A stretch of DNA of 64,000 nt, taken from Heligmosomoides polygyrus polygyrus (Eukaryota; Nematoda; Chromadorea; Rhabditida; Heligmosomidae). This document shows positions 22,480 to 32,625 of the stretch, piece after piece; the first letter of the stretch is position 1, and each line of letters starts with the position of its first letter. The position numbers and the translations under genes are program-made. Under the pieces are notes generated by a model, which saw only the letters and a list, made by a program, of their open reading frames with translations, made no database searches and had not been told where the DNA came from. The DNA is taken from positions 10,780,778 to 10,844,777 of the forward strand of contig OX377206.1 in assembly GCA_947396885.1 (NCBI GenBank). The letters run 5' to 3'.

Positions 22480-23234
22480 AAGCAAAGCGTTTGGATCTGT
22501 TATCCTTTTATCCTTCGCTGCTGATATTTTTCTAAACTTAGCATCGTCTCAGAGATTTTTATTTCCCACTGCGGTACTGCTCTGGATCTCTTCCACGCTC
22601 CCACTGAAAAATTACAATTTTTAACACATTGTTCCTTCAATCCTTCAGTTGCCAAAAAATTAGGTCTGCCTCTGGCAACAAACACTTTACCCCTCTGTTG
22701 ATTCAAAATTTTGCCAAAACAATTCAAAATGTTTACAGTACCACAGAAAGAATTAAGAACTGGTGAACAGCAGGAGTTCGCTCTTTCCAATGAAAAATAG
22801 TCATCGCATCATTGTAGCATAAAGCTGGTCTTGAAACTGATGGAAACATAAGAGGACTCCACTAGGTAAAATTTGAACAAAAAAAATTAAACTTATTTAC
22901 GACGGTACATAACCTTACACCGTCACAAGTCCATCGCCTTCCCGCTAGGCTAACAGTGCTTGCAGCTTGCAATAAACTCATAGGCTAGAAGTGAACGGAC
23001 AGGTTCGTATGATAGGTGTGTATGTCAACTACGGTAGCGTGACCGCCTGACTCTGATTACGGTAGGATAAACGGTTACTGAGCCTGCTTCGGACGAGTTT
23101 TTGCAGAGGAATAGAAATCATCTTGAGCCGTGGAGCAGATTTTCGCGCCACCGAGCAGACTACTGGTTTCATTTATTTGTTATTTGCCATTCCTTTTCTA
23201 AATTTCATGCACTTTGGTCAAATGGCTCAGAGGA
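22480..23234. other. No gene seen
   Basis: Only a 96-codon minus-strand frame (22500-22790) without recognisable motif. Nothing else was identified. Confidence 0.35.
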
Positions 23235-23285
23235 TTCATTAAAGAGCTTTATAAGGATAATCACCTTATAAAGCTCTTTAATGAA
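23235..23285. repeat. Perfect 22-bp-stem hairpin
   Basis: TTCATTAAAGAGCTTTATAA begins a 22-base arm that is followed by the 7-base loop ATAATCA and an exact complement ending at 23285. Either a tiny palindrome from a transposon end pair or a transcribed hairpin; the sequence does not decide. Confidence 0.85.
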
Positions 23286-23699
23286 GAGTCTTAACATCAA
23301 AGTTCTCTAACTTAAACACTAGTAGAGATTACAGATAAGCAAAAAAACTATCCTATAGGAAGAAAAAACTAGAAAAAGATCAGGGAGATCATGCTTTATC
23401 CACTAGACTTTCAGGCTGGACGTCATTTTTTGAGTTTTCCTAATGCCCTTGCCTTGACATACAGGGGCGATATTTATCTTTACAAGTGCTCCGTGACGCC
23501 TATCGGCGTGCCTCGCACTTGCGCGCTTCGCGCGATGTTGCAGTATCACTAAGCTAAGGACAATCACATCAAGCTAGCTGCTCTACTTGTACAGCTTTTT
23601 TCCCTACCAAGGAGTACAAAAGGCTAAGGTGATCTGTTGGCTCCTCACTACTGGTCCTCGCTTAGTGAAACGGTCTCCCATTACTGGTACTGGTCCCCT

Positions 23700-23826
23700 C
23701 AATGATCCATCCTTAGCGGATGACGTTTTTGACACGCCTTCTGAATCTTCAGGCACATTGGACGACGTCTTCGACCGTCTACCTGAATCCACAAACACGT
23801 TGAGCGACGTCTTTGGCACGTACAAA
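23700..23826 (-). repeat. Minisatellite-type repeat, reverse orientation
   Basis: Units of about 42 bp with CACGCCTTCTGAATC and TTGGACGACGTCTTCG are the inverse of those at 45640-45790 and 36590-36750. The run joins directly to the 130-bp repeat array. Confidence 0.6.
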
Positions 23827-24582
23827 AACGAACTTCAGATTTGTGTTCAGCGACCTCGACTACCCCCAGGCTAAAGTTTTGGACCACCTGGACGACATTT
23901 ACAAAAAATCTATAATTTGATCAATATCGATTGATTGTGATCGGTACTTCAAAAACAAATCCCAGATTCGTGTTCAGCAACCTCGACTATCCCAGGACCA
24001 AAGTTTTCATACCGCCTGGACGATATCCACAAAAAATCGATAGTTTGATCAATATCGATTGATAGCGATCGATACTTTAAAAACGAACTTTAGATTCGTG
24101 TTCAGCGACCTCGATTGTTGCAGGGCTGAAGTTCCCAGGCAGGGAGAAGACGTAGGGGTATTTTTCGCTATTTTCGTGACGTAATTTCCCCTCCCCCCCC
24201 CCTATTTTCCCCTATTTTATAACTGTTTTCTGGCGCCGATTGATAGTATGACTTTTCGCTGGCATGGCGATCGATACTTTAAAAACAAATCCCAGATTCG
24301 TGTTCAGCCACCTCGATTACCTCCAGGGCTGAAGTTTCGATCAACTTGAATGAAGTCCACGAGAAATCGATAGTTTGATCAATATCGATTGATGGCGATC
24401 GATACTTTAAAAACAAACTTCAGATTCGTGATCAGCAACCTCAATGACCCCCCAGAGCTGAATTCTCAGGCCACTGTTGATCGCCATCAATCGTTGAGTA
24501 TCGCCAATGCGGTCCGCCCACTCCAGTTGTCACGGAAACACACGCACACACAAACACACGCAGACACACACAGACACACAGA
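23827..24582 (+). repeat. 130-bp tandem repeat array plus CA tract
   Basis: Units begin near 23903, 24032 and 24360 (AAATCGATAGTTTGATCAAT), with period near 129 where contiguous. Each carries CAGATTCGTGTTCAGCGACC-like sequence. A poly-C insertion lies at about 24187-24200. The end reads ATCGCCAATGCGGTCCGCCC, then a CACA/GACA tract at about 24537-24582, as in the arrays at 13741 and 15325. Confidence 0.8.
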
Positions 24583-24584
24583 CC

Positions 24585-25844
24585 AGGGTAGCCGATAAGT
24601 ATTGTCGTCGCGAAAAACGCCATATTTTCAATAATGCACGGGATTTTTTTAATATTTATTATTCTTCAATATAACCAACAACATGTAGATTGAATTTCAC
24701 AAGAATGATTCGAAGTGACCTCCTTTGGCTTTTACGCAGGCTTCAAGTCTTGATTTCACTGACTCCACGGTGCACCGCAGGTAGCTGACATCGATTTCTG
24801 TCAAGGCTTGATTAAGTTCGCAGCGAAGCTGGTCCAAATTGGTGATGGTCCTCTTCCTCAGCTTCTGCTCTAGATATCCCCATATGGCAAAGTCCAGAGG
24901 ATTTAAATCCGGGCTGTTAGATGGCCATTGATCCTTCGTTAGGTATCCAGGGAAGTTGCGTCCAAATACGCAATCGTCGTCCTCACTCCATGGGCAGGAG
25001 CCCATTCCTGTTGAAAGATAGAAGGGAAGGGCTACTTTTCTCAGAACCTCCTCTCGGTAAGTTTCAGCGTTGATCTTCACGTTTCTTTCCACGAAAACCA
25101 GCGGCGTCTTCTGGTTTGCTGTGATACCAGCCCACACCATCAGTCCTTTGGGAAACAACGATTTCGTAAAAATCGTCCTCTTCCGAGTGTGTCCTTGATC
25201 GGGTCTGAGGAGCTGGTGATCATTCTGAGCATTGTGTGAGACTTCGGTCGTGAAAATTTTCTCATCTGTCCACAGCACATCTTCGATGCGGTGCACTGAG
25301 AAAAGCCGCAACAGCTCCTTGCACTTTCTCTCTCGATTTTCCTTGGCTGCCTCCGTCAACTGCTGCCCGTTGAGCAGACGATAACTGCGAAGTCCTAATT
25401 CATTCTTAACAATTGACTGGACAGTAGAACGAGCAATTCCGAGGCTCTTTGCGATCTTGTTAAGAGATATGCTGTCGTTTCTGTCGATTCTCTTCTTAAT
25501 GAACGCACGGTTCTTCCTTGTATTCACAGAACGAGGTCGACCTGACTTTACCTTTATGCTGACGTTTCCTTTCTCCTTCCACTGCTTGACGATCCGTTGA
25601 ACTGTTCTCGAAGGAATACTGAGCTTCCTCGCAATGGCGGTGGTGGACTGTCCGACTTCAGCGAGGCGAGCTACTGCTTTGCGATGAGGGTACGGTCGCA
25701 TAGAGGCTACAAACAAAAATTTTCATATACCACAGGAAATTGGCTTCAATGTCGTAAACGGTGGACGTAATGTCACAGGATTTCAATAAAATGTAAGAGA
25801 GACAGGTGCGCGCAAATATCGCGACAATACTTATCGGCCACCCT
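24585..25844 (-). mobile_element. Tc1/mariner-superfamily element, DD37D-like
   Basis: TIRs begin AGGGTRGCCGATAAGTATTG and match for about 23 bp at both ends (left 24585, right ending 25844). The element is about 1.26 kb, a normal full length, and carries one transposase frame on the minus strand. The flanking TA duplication is not evident, so the outermost bases may have been lost. Confidence 0.9.
24697..25716 (-). pseudogene. Transposase, frame-disrupted around the second catalytic site
   Basis: 339 codons. Residues ~1-120 hold paired helix-turn-helix segments (AIARKLSIPSRTVQRIVKQW and LNKIAKSLGIARSTVQSIVK) with a GRPR hook between them. The first catalytic Asp is in VLWTDEKIF and the third in WPSNSPDLNPLDFAIW. 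Between them the reading frame is shifted for about 25 codons. The second catalytic motif is readable only in an alternative frame as QQEWAPAH, with Glu where Asp is expected. The spacing to the last Asp is then about 37, as in maT/DD37D elements. Two compensating frameshifts keep the whole open, but the enzyme should be inactive. Confidence 0.9.
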
Positions 25845-25849
25845 TTTTT

Positions 25850-26159
25850 CTAGAATGTTCTGAAGATTTCAGCATAACTGCTATATAAAGACACTATCCT
25901 GCTGTATCTGCATAGCATATCCAGCTCCGTCTTCCTTCCTACTTCATTGTACGGTGGCCAAACTGTCTACCCATATTAGACAGGTACTCCTTTACGAGCT
26001 CCAATCTGAGCACTCCGCTGCAGAAGGCTGTCGAAACTTGTGTCGTGTATTTGGCTCTGAAGCTCCTTTTGTACGGCCTATGTATAGCTGGTTCGAACGC
26101 TCCAGAAGCGGGACAGGTGTCTCGAAGATGAGCCTCGTTCTGGTCGACCGACAACGATA
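25850..26159 (+). mobile_element. Mariner element B, 5' part
   Basis: The frame from 25954 reads STHIRQVLLYELQ, then AEGCRNLCRVFG and a YSWFERSRSG segment. This is the helix-turn-helix N-terminus of a mariner transposase. The open frame is broken at about 26159 by the inserted LINE and resumes at 28023. The left terminus near 25850 is only weakly matched to the right terminus and may have been damaged by the neighbouring element. Confidence 0.85.
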
Positions 26160-26399
26160 TTTATTTATTTATTTATTTATTAAGGGGCGTGAATTGCAGA
26201 AGAATTACACGCATAACACATAACACGCATCATAAAGCAACATGATCAAGAGGTATTAAGCAGAACACAATGCAAAAAAGGAAACAAGCTAGGTTAACCT
26301 ACTTCGGGCAAGCAGATGTTTTAAGTGAGGCACAGACATACCAGGTCTGTTTTTATCTTCTGTTACGTAAACTTTCATGTTCGCCGATAAATAGGTTTA

Positions 26400-26767
26400 A
26401 CTCCCTAAGACGGCGGTAGGTGAGAAAGTGAGACCTGACCCGTGACCTTGCATCCTTAACATGTAATCGAAGTCTACCTCTTACGTTTCTCTTAAGTGGT
26501 CCTCCGAAAAATACAATTGGATCAACGGAAAGTTTCCCTGTGAGAATTTTAAATAACGTGATTAGGTCTGTTTTTTATCTTCTGTTACGTAAACTAGATA
26601 TACCAAGTAGCTTCGCCCGCTCAGAGCCGTCGGGAATATCTCCATATAGCACTTTATAGCATCTCATGAACAACGTTCGCGTGTAGTTATTCTGAACGCT
26701 TTCGAGGAGATCGATGTCTTTCTTGTGACATGGATTGAAAATTGAGGTACCGAACTCCAATATCAAA
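26400..26767 (-). pseudogene. CR1-like LINE C-terminal domain (broken)
   Basis: The frame at 26575-26766 reads CHKKDIDLLESVQNNYTR and SERAKLLGISSLRNRR. After a break, sequence upstream of 26520 encodes RGRLRLHVKDARSRVRSH and FLTYRRL. These are the conserved C-terminal blocks that follow the polymerase in CR1-like LINEs. Similar blocks at 62827-63172 mark another copy. Confidence 0.8.
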
Positions 26768-26829
26768 CTCTAATAGGTCTGACGTAGCATTTGTAGGCAC
26801 GCAAGAGGGCTAGAGGATAATATGTCTTT

Positions 26830-26963
26830 GGCCCCGTTTATACTTCGTCGCGGCGCGACGCGACGCCACGTATAGTGGCCATATTGATTGTGCTACGCGA
26901 TCGATCAATTTGGCCTCATTGCGTGGCCATCGCATCGCGCCGCGACGAAGTATAAACGGCGCC
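26830..26963. mobile_element. Palindromic MITE, Harbinger-like family (copy 5)
   Basis: GGCCCCGTTTATACTTCGTC is mirrored at the right end (GACGAAGTATAAACGGCGCC). TTT flanks both sides (26827-26829, 26964-26966). Arms GCGACGCGACGCCACG... and its complement enclose GCGATCGATCAA. It sits inside the LINE, which sits inside mariner B, so it is the youngest of the three. Confidence 0.85.
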
Positions 26964-28022
26964 TTTAGCACCTTGAGCAAGTTGTAGGAACGAAAGTTTG
27001 CTTTTTTTTACAAGCGATTTATAATGGAAGTCAAAACTTAAAACACTCCTTATAAGGAAGCCTAAATCTCTAACATCTGTGACCTGTTTCAAAACCATGC
27101 CATTAAGTCTATAGGATGAAGAATAGTTTCGCTGCTTTGATTGTATTACAAGACCGTGCGATTTGGCAATAGCAAGAGGAAGTTCCCAGTCTTCAGTCCA
27201 CTTTGCAATAAAATCGATAGCGGCCTGAACTTCAGAAGAGCTCTCAGGTTTGTCGACTTCTTCGTAAATCTTCACGTCATCAGCGTACATTTTGCACGTA
27301 ACACCAAACCTAGAGACCGAGTCAGGAATATCATAAGTGTATATAAGGAAAAGAAGTGGAGACAGAACTCCTAGTTGTGGCACTCCACTAGTTGCGGAAT
27401 AAACCGAGGAGTAGCTATCTCCTACTCGCACCTGATATGTCCTATCTACAAGGAAGCTCTTCATCCAGTCTACAATCATAGGATGAATTCCAATTGCCTT
27501 CAAATTGAACAATAATTTTTCTGCAGGAACCTTGTCGAAGGCCTTGGAAAAGTCAAAGTAGACTACATCAACACGGTTTTTTCTTTCTAAAGCCAGAGTC
27601 CAGTCATTGATTGAGCTGAGAACTGATGTTTTCACCGAACGCTGTTTCAGAAATCCAAATTGATCTTTTGAAATTATGTTATAGTCGAAGATGTGTTGCG
27701 GCATGTGTTTCTTAACAATTTTTTCAAAAGCGCTTGCGGAAACCGATGTTATACTGACAGGCCGGTAATTACCCGAGTCCGAAAATGGAGGCTCTTTGGG
27801 AATCGGAGTTATGAACGCGTGTCTCCACCAACGAAGAACATCCGCTTTCATATAACTCGAATTGAAAAATATTTCTAAAAGGAGAGCTATAAAACTAATG
27901 ACCTTTTTGATAAAAATTAACGGTAGATTGTCTGGGGAAGTCGAAGAAGACTTGGGCCATTTAGACAAAACTTCGGCAATTTCATCCTTATGAAACCATA
28001 ATGTAGGTCCCATCTGGGAAGT
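26964..28022 (-). pseudogene. Non-LTR reverse transcriptase
   Basis: About 350 codons of a LINE polymerase are readable: SDSGNYRPVSITSVSASAFE, ISKDQFGFLKQRS, VVYFDFSKAFDKVP, a SGVPQLGVLSPLLFL segment and the catalytic box KMYADDVKIY. FDFSKAFD supplies the first catalytic Asp and YADD the other two. PQG is changed to PQL, a substitution at a normally conserved glycine. It lacks an endonuclease domain and its C-terminus is cut by the MITE at 26963. It would copy its RNA at a nicked target, but this copy is dead. Confidence 0.9.
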
Positions 28023-28917
28023 ATGGACGGCAAACGACTTTGGATGAACTGAGGAAACTGGAGGAGCAGCATCCATATGAAGGTGTGCGTTATTTTGCTG
28101 CTGCACTTGGCTGTTCCCTTTCCACCGTGGACAACGGACCTCTTGGAACGGTTAAAAAGCTCGGTCAGTGGCTCCCACACGAACTGACCGACGACAACCG
28201 GCGAAGACGTCTGGACATATGCACTCAGCAGCTCTCCCGAAGTCACACCTTCAACTGGCTGGACACCGTCGTTACAGGAGTAGAAAAATGGGTCCTCTAC
28301 GTCAACCATGCTCGTAAACGTGCGTGGTGCCAACGCGACGAAGTGTTAAATCTGTCGTAAGGGTGAAATACATGCAAGGTAAGTCATGCTGAGCGCCTGG
28401 TGTGGAGGATATGGGGTCTACCATTTCGAGCTGCTGCCTGACAGCAAGACTGTCACTGCCGAGGTCTACGCTACCCAGATGCAGAGACTGGCCGACAAGA
28501 TGCGCAGGGAACAGCCCAGGCTCGACAAAGTTCGCCTGCTGCACGATAACGCGCGCCCACACATCATGAAGACGACTTCTCAGAAAATTCTGGAACTCGG
28601 ATGGGAATTTCTGCGGCATCCACCGTACATCCAGACCCAAGTGATTACCACCTTTTTTGATCACTTCAGCACCATTTGGGAGGGAAGCGTTATGAAGATC
28701 GTGACCACCTTGAAAATGACCTCCGAGCTTTTTTCGCCTCCAAGTCGACGGATTTCTACGCCAGAGGAATTCAAAGTCTTGCGGAACGTTGGCGGAGAGT
28801 AGTCGATGCTGATGGAAATTATTTGGTTGATTAATAAAATTTTGATAAAAATTGTGTTATTTTGAAAAAATTGTCGTATTTCTGCAGATACTTTCTGGAC
28901 ACCCGAATAGTAGGATA
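28023..28917 (+). mobile_element. Mariner element B, 3' part
   Basis: The transposase resumes with DELRKLEEQHPYEGVRYFAA and LGTVKKLGQWLPHEL. The first catalytic position is TGVEKWVLY, with Val where Asp is expected. The second, LLHDNARPH, is intact. The third site PSDYHLF lies in a shifted frame followed by TGA. The frame ends with NYLVD and a stop near 28833. The right terminus reads CTTTCTGGACACCCGAATAG near 28915. Together with 25850-26159 it reconstitutes the length of one mariner (~1.2 kb). Confidence 0.9.
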
Positions 28918-28960
28918 TGTACAGTTACACTGGATAACATTTCAAAATCTTGTTTTTCAG

Positions 28961-29514
28961 GATACCGTCAACTGATGCAAATATTTGGCTATAGCTACCA
29001 TAACCGATCGTTCCGATCTCTAGCAGAAGCAGAAGAGGAATTTAACGAGCGACTTCTGAGGAGTGTAATGGCCCCGTGGTCATATGCCGTTATACGGTTG
29101 CGTTATGACCACGAAGTAATACCAATGAGAACGGCGTTGTCGTTGTTCCTCAACCAAGAATACACCCACTATGCTGGCAACAACGAGGAGTCTAGAAATC
29201 CGCTTGTACATAATTTCTTGAATTGGTTCCTCGTGCAGGAAGGTCGGTCTACAACAAGATGCATGTATTTTAAAATAATCGAATGCGAAGACGACAAAGA
29301 CTATTGCGAATATGCGACGGACATCTCTGTAAGCATTCTTCCTGTTGTAACATCAAGCCTTCAACGCAGAAAAGAGAGTACGTCCCTCAACATGGATGGC
29401 CTGACTGACATCGACGCCCCAACACGCGACGACAGACTCCTGATCATAGATATATCTGTCGACGCCTATTCCTACATGGAGAAGCGCGCCAACCGCTCTC
29501 GACAGTACGATCAG
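28961..29514 (+). CDS. Unrecognised gene, large internal exon
   Basis: A 184-codon open exon runs from a TTGTTTTTCAG acceptor to CAG|GTAGGC. It begins with two bases completing a Gly codon and ends in phase 0. It encodes a hydrophilic protein segment with LAEAEEEFNERLLRS, NPLVHNFLNWFLVQEG and DDRLLIIDISVDAYSY. No domain was recognised. The start phase fits the exon at 21458-21589 and the end phase fits 47809-48048. The intron upstream would hold the nested transposons. Codon content and length make chance openness unlikely. Confidence 0.6.
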
Positions 29515-29684
29515 GTAGGCGCTGTTTTCCTCTCCTTGTATTTGCTCAGCTGAGGTGATAGACATCTGGAGCTGGTTAACTGAGTTGCTAGTATGCACCT
29601 AACGTCACTACTGCACATATTGTCCATCCGCTGGTTAGAACCGAATAGTGGGCACATGGCTTAGTTAGAATTTATGTATCGATC

Positions 29685-30036
29685 GGCGATGCGGCGCGGC
29701 GCCACACCATTCCCGCGGCGCGGCAAGTGGGGCGACAGCTACCTCCGCGAAATCCGACGGTGGCGGCGTGGGCGCGTTAGAGCACCGTTTTAAACAACGG
29801 GACCGACGTCGCCGTGCATGCCGCGCCACCAGCAATGATTTGAACCATTCCAGCCTGCGGCACTCAGCGCGGCGTCGCCTGCGATAGCCGCCGCAACAGC
29901 CGCAAGAGTGTGCATGCCCCCACCCTACGGCACGTGTCGCAGTGTCGCGCCGCGGCCGTCGCGGCCCTATGCTTCATCATGGCCGCGCCACGCTGTTGCA
30001 GAAGTGTGCATGGGCCTTATGAAAGCTACCAACAAC
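29685..30036. repeat. GC-rich MITE-like stretch
   Basis: CGGCGCGGCGCCACACC and GCGGCGCGGCAAGTGG-type runs resemble the interiors of the palindromic MITEs, but no matched GGCC...ATACTTC ends were found. Probably decayed or incomplete copies. Confidence 0.4.
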
Positions 30037-30169
30037 GCCCCGTTTATGCTTCCGACGCTAAGCGACGCGACGCCACGCATTGTGGTTAAACTGATCGATC
30101 GCGTCGCCCGATCAATGTGGCTACAACACGTGGCGTCGCGTCGCTCGGCGTCGAAGTATAAACGGCGCC
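30037..30169. mobile_element. Palindromic MITE, Harbinger-like family (copy 6)
   Basis: Ends GCCCCGTTTATGCTTC and GAAGTATAAACGGCGCC are inverse. The arms GCGACGCGACGCCACG and CGTGGCGTCGCGTCGC pair, and the centre is GATCGATCGCGTCG. It touches copy 7 at the right. Confidence 0.75.
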
Positions 30170-30172
30170 TCA

Positions 30173-31165
30173 GGCCTATGTTATATTTCGGCGACGCATC
30201 GCCAGCGGCGTCGCCGAGAGCTCCGCAGGGGTGTTATACTTCCGTCGCCGACGTCGCCGAAGTCATCCAAGGGTAGCAGAAAATGCGCTGCGATGGAGTA
30301 TTTTGATTGTGGGTTGGTTCTTCGTTCCCGACACTACCATCATCGCCACCGGACCTCAAATACGCCCGTCCTGCAGACACCAATAGAGACACCAATTTTT
30401 ACTCTCAACGCTGTTTTATGGTTAGTCTCACAACCATTGCCTAATGTATGCAAAAATCCGTTCAGCTTCCTGGAACACTGAGTGTTTGGGGAGGGAGTGG
30501 AAGCCTAATCCTCACGTTCTCTTCCCTTCGTCACCTTTCTTCGCTTTTCTGTCGTTCTCACCCGTTTTATTCGCGTTTTCTAGATCTTCTCGCCTTCTTG
30601 TAGAGCACGTAACACAAAATAAAACTGTGAAGAAAACTGAAAACGTGGAGAGAACGGTGAAGAGTTGCATAAAACTGATACGGTGCAGTCAAAATATGAA
30701 AGACGGCCTTGAAACAGAAAATTTGGAAACGGCGATAGAGAAACTGATTGAAATAAGTAGCGTTTCCTCGCTTTCTGGAATGATACTTCAAACCTCTACG
30801 AAGAGCTTTTTAGAAATACAATTTACTTTAATTAACAGTTAAATTTTCCTGTGAATTTCTAAAATTCCGCGTAAATTTAATTTCAGTGCGATTAACGAAA
30901 AAGACCTTTGCTAAACTCCAATAAAGAAATTTTACGAAAATGCTGGTAAATTCGTTAAATCCGTAAATCAATAGTCATTAAATGCTCAACACTGCCCCGT
31001 ACTTCTATTAGTACACTGCGCTCCTATGCTAAAAATGCGCTCCGATGTCCTCCTGCCGACGACGTCGCTGACGTCGCCACAGACGCGTTGGCGACGTCGG
31101 TGGTGACGGGCTGTCGGTGACGGGTCGCAGCGTCGGCGACTCGTCGCCGAAGTATAACATAGGCC
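30173..31165. mobile_element. Long Harbinger-like element enclosing foreign sequence (copy 7)
   Basis: Left end GGCCTATGTTATATTTCGGC and right end GCCGAAGTATAACATAGGCC are inverse, followed inward by GC-rich GACGTCG arms for about 80-120 bp. Flanking triplets are TCA and TAA. The 750-bp centre is unrelated AT-rich DNA with an open frame and an AATAAA. It is either a longer ancestral element or a MITE pair that captured host sequence. Confidence 0.65.
30583..30842 (+). pseudogene. Exon-like open frame inside the long MITE
   Basis: After a CGTTTTCTAG acceptor-like site a frame reads SSRLLVEHVTQNKTVKKTEN and continues to QTSTKSFLEIQF before a stop at 30840-30842, with AATAAA near 30920. It is lysine- and glutamate-rich with helical character but no known motif. 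Because it lies between the inverted ends, it could be a captured gene fragment. Confidence 0.3.
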
Positions 31166-31439
31166 TAACGTTGCTTGCGCTGCATAATCGATATTGGTAG
31201 CCTTCACAAAGTCGCGCAGCTGTACCGATGTTTTTTGAAAAAAATCAGTTTTTGGACAGAAGAACATCACTATCACTTTTGGAATATAGAATGTAGAATA
31301 ATTTCGACGTCCATTGGATACTTTTCAAATCGAACTGGAAGGCAGCAATAATTTAAAGGTTAAAAGAAAAGATCCCTCCCCTCCACGCACTCAACATGAT
31401 CGTCGCAATTTTTATTTCATTGATAATGTAAATACTGCT

Positions 31440-31682
31440 TGTTGTAGTCGTCGGCTCATTAGATCTTTATTAGCAATCACCAGAACAGAATACAGTAGTA
31501 GCGAAGTCGACCACAGCTAGCGCAGAACTAAACTGAATGAAGACGGTGGCCTTTTGTAGTGCTCGGTGGCTCGAGGATCTAGGTCAATAATCACGCCACC
31601 CATATCATGCCACCGTTCAACACGAGCGCATGAGACGGTCAACTAGATCAAGTCAAACATGAACTAGAGTTATCCTATAACA
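31440..31682 (-). repeat. 3' LTR of the gypsy element
   Basis: 243 bp. On the minus strand it begins TGTTATAGG and ends CTACAACA, the usual TG...CA. A purine-rich GGAAGGAGG lies immediately upstream, at 31683-31693, and is the likely polypurine tract for plus-strand priming. Confidence 0.95.
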
Positions 31683-31685
31683 CCT

Positions 31686-32030
31686 CCTTCCTTAAGTGTA
31701 AGTCTTCTTCTTCGGGTTGATGACGAGGCGCTTCGGGGCTCGGCGGCAACGTGAAGAGCGTCGCGTAGTCGTGCTGGTGTTTGACGGCGGGAACGAGTCC
31801 TGCTCTGACACGTCGGTGGCTGTCGGTGAAGGCGAATTCTGCAGCGTGGAGTTGTCGGAACTGAATAGCGGCAATTCAAAGACGTCGAGCATGTGGTTGA
31901 GTGTCGTAGAGTCGGATCTGGGTCGCAGCTGATTGATGTGGCGAGTCCATAGCAAACCTACGCAACGAATAATGTAAGTACAACTTCCGGTCCTCCGAAC
32001 GACGATACCGGGTGTCCAGGTCGTTTTCGG
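31686..32030 (-). pseudogene. Gypsy integrase C-terminal tail
   Basis: After a frameshift near 32015-32035, the minus-strand frame gives a TWTPGIVVRRTGSC-type segment, LLWTRHINQLRP, then a Ser/Thr-rich tail ending RRAPKRLVINPKK. Both are typical of the region after the integrase core of Ty3/gypsy elements (GPY/F-like). No chromodomain was recognised. Confidence 0.75.
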
Positions 32031-32314
32031 TCCCGGTAGTCCTTCACATAGACTGCATCGCTAACGTTGAATTGACAACGGCGAGCTCCGTGGTGTAGGT
32101 TGAACTGGGTTTCCATCTTCACATCACGAGTTCCCGTGTGGCTTTCCTTTGACGGCATGAGTAAATCCATTGTTGTGCGCATCTGGCGTCCAAGAAAATT
32201 CTCTGCAGGTGAACGGTGGTTGGGTCCAGATGGGAACAATGTCGAACGATAAGCCATGAGGAAGGTCTGAAGGGCGTCTATCGTAGGTTCCTCCCCTTTC
32301 AGTTTGGCCAGTCC
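31958..32314 (-). pseudogene. Gypsy integrase, post-core region
   Basis: The frame contains HRSPAENFLGRQMRTTMDL and FNVSDAVYVKDY, the conserved blocks following the integrase core. It is separated from the core by a TGA at 32315-32317 that stands where related elements usually have Arg. Confidence 0.85.
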
Positions 32315-32625
32315 TCACTTAAAGATGTCCACAAAGCGTTCCGCTTGTCCGTTGCTCTGTGGGTGGAATGGTGGTGAGAAGACATGGGTGATTCCTTTAG
32401 ACTTGCAGAAGTCTTTGAAGGATGATGATGTGAACTGTGTTCCGTTGTCGGTGACGAGCGCTTGCGGGTTTCTGAATTGTGCGAAGATCCTCTTCATTGC
32501 ATCGTTGGTAGCAGAAGTAGTAATGGAGCTCATCTGGAAGATCTCGGGCCTTTTTGAATAAGCATCCACGATGACGCAGTAGAATTTCCCATCGAGAGGC
32601 CCTGCGAAGGGCCTGTCGGTTTCGG
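32315..32625 (-). pseudogene. Gypsy integrase core, first catalytic residue lost
   Basis: The minus-strand frame has VIVDAYSKRPEIF, LVTDNGTQFTSSSF (second Asp) and SPPFHPQSNGQAERF (Glu). The segment just before PLDGKF, which should carry the first catalytic Asp, is missing. The preceding frame runs out of register at the same place (near 32610), pointing to a small frameshifting deletion between short CTTCG repeats. Integrase would normally insert the cDNA; this copy could not. Confidence 0.9.

Larger units (their letters stand above)
26160..28022 (-). mobile_element. CR1-like LINE inserted into mariner B
   Basis: Read on the minus strand this contains a reverse transcriptase, the CR1-type C-terminal domain, a short 3' region and an (AAAT)n tail at 26160-26182. 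Sequences beside the two junctions (GACCGACAACGATATTT and GACGGCAAACGACTTT) are similar and are probably a target-site duplication of about 14-16 bp. The 5' endonuclease half is missing. A palindromic MITE is inserted at 26830-26963, and AGGTCTGTTTTTTATCTTCT is duplicated near 26343 and 26563. Confidence 0.85.
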
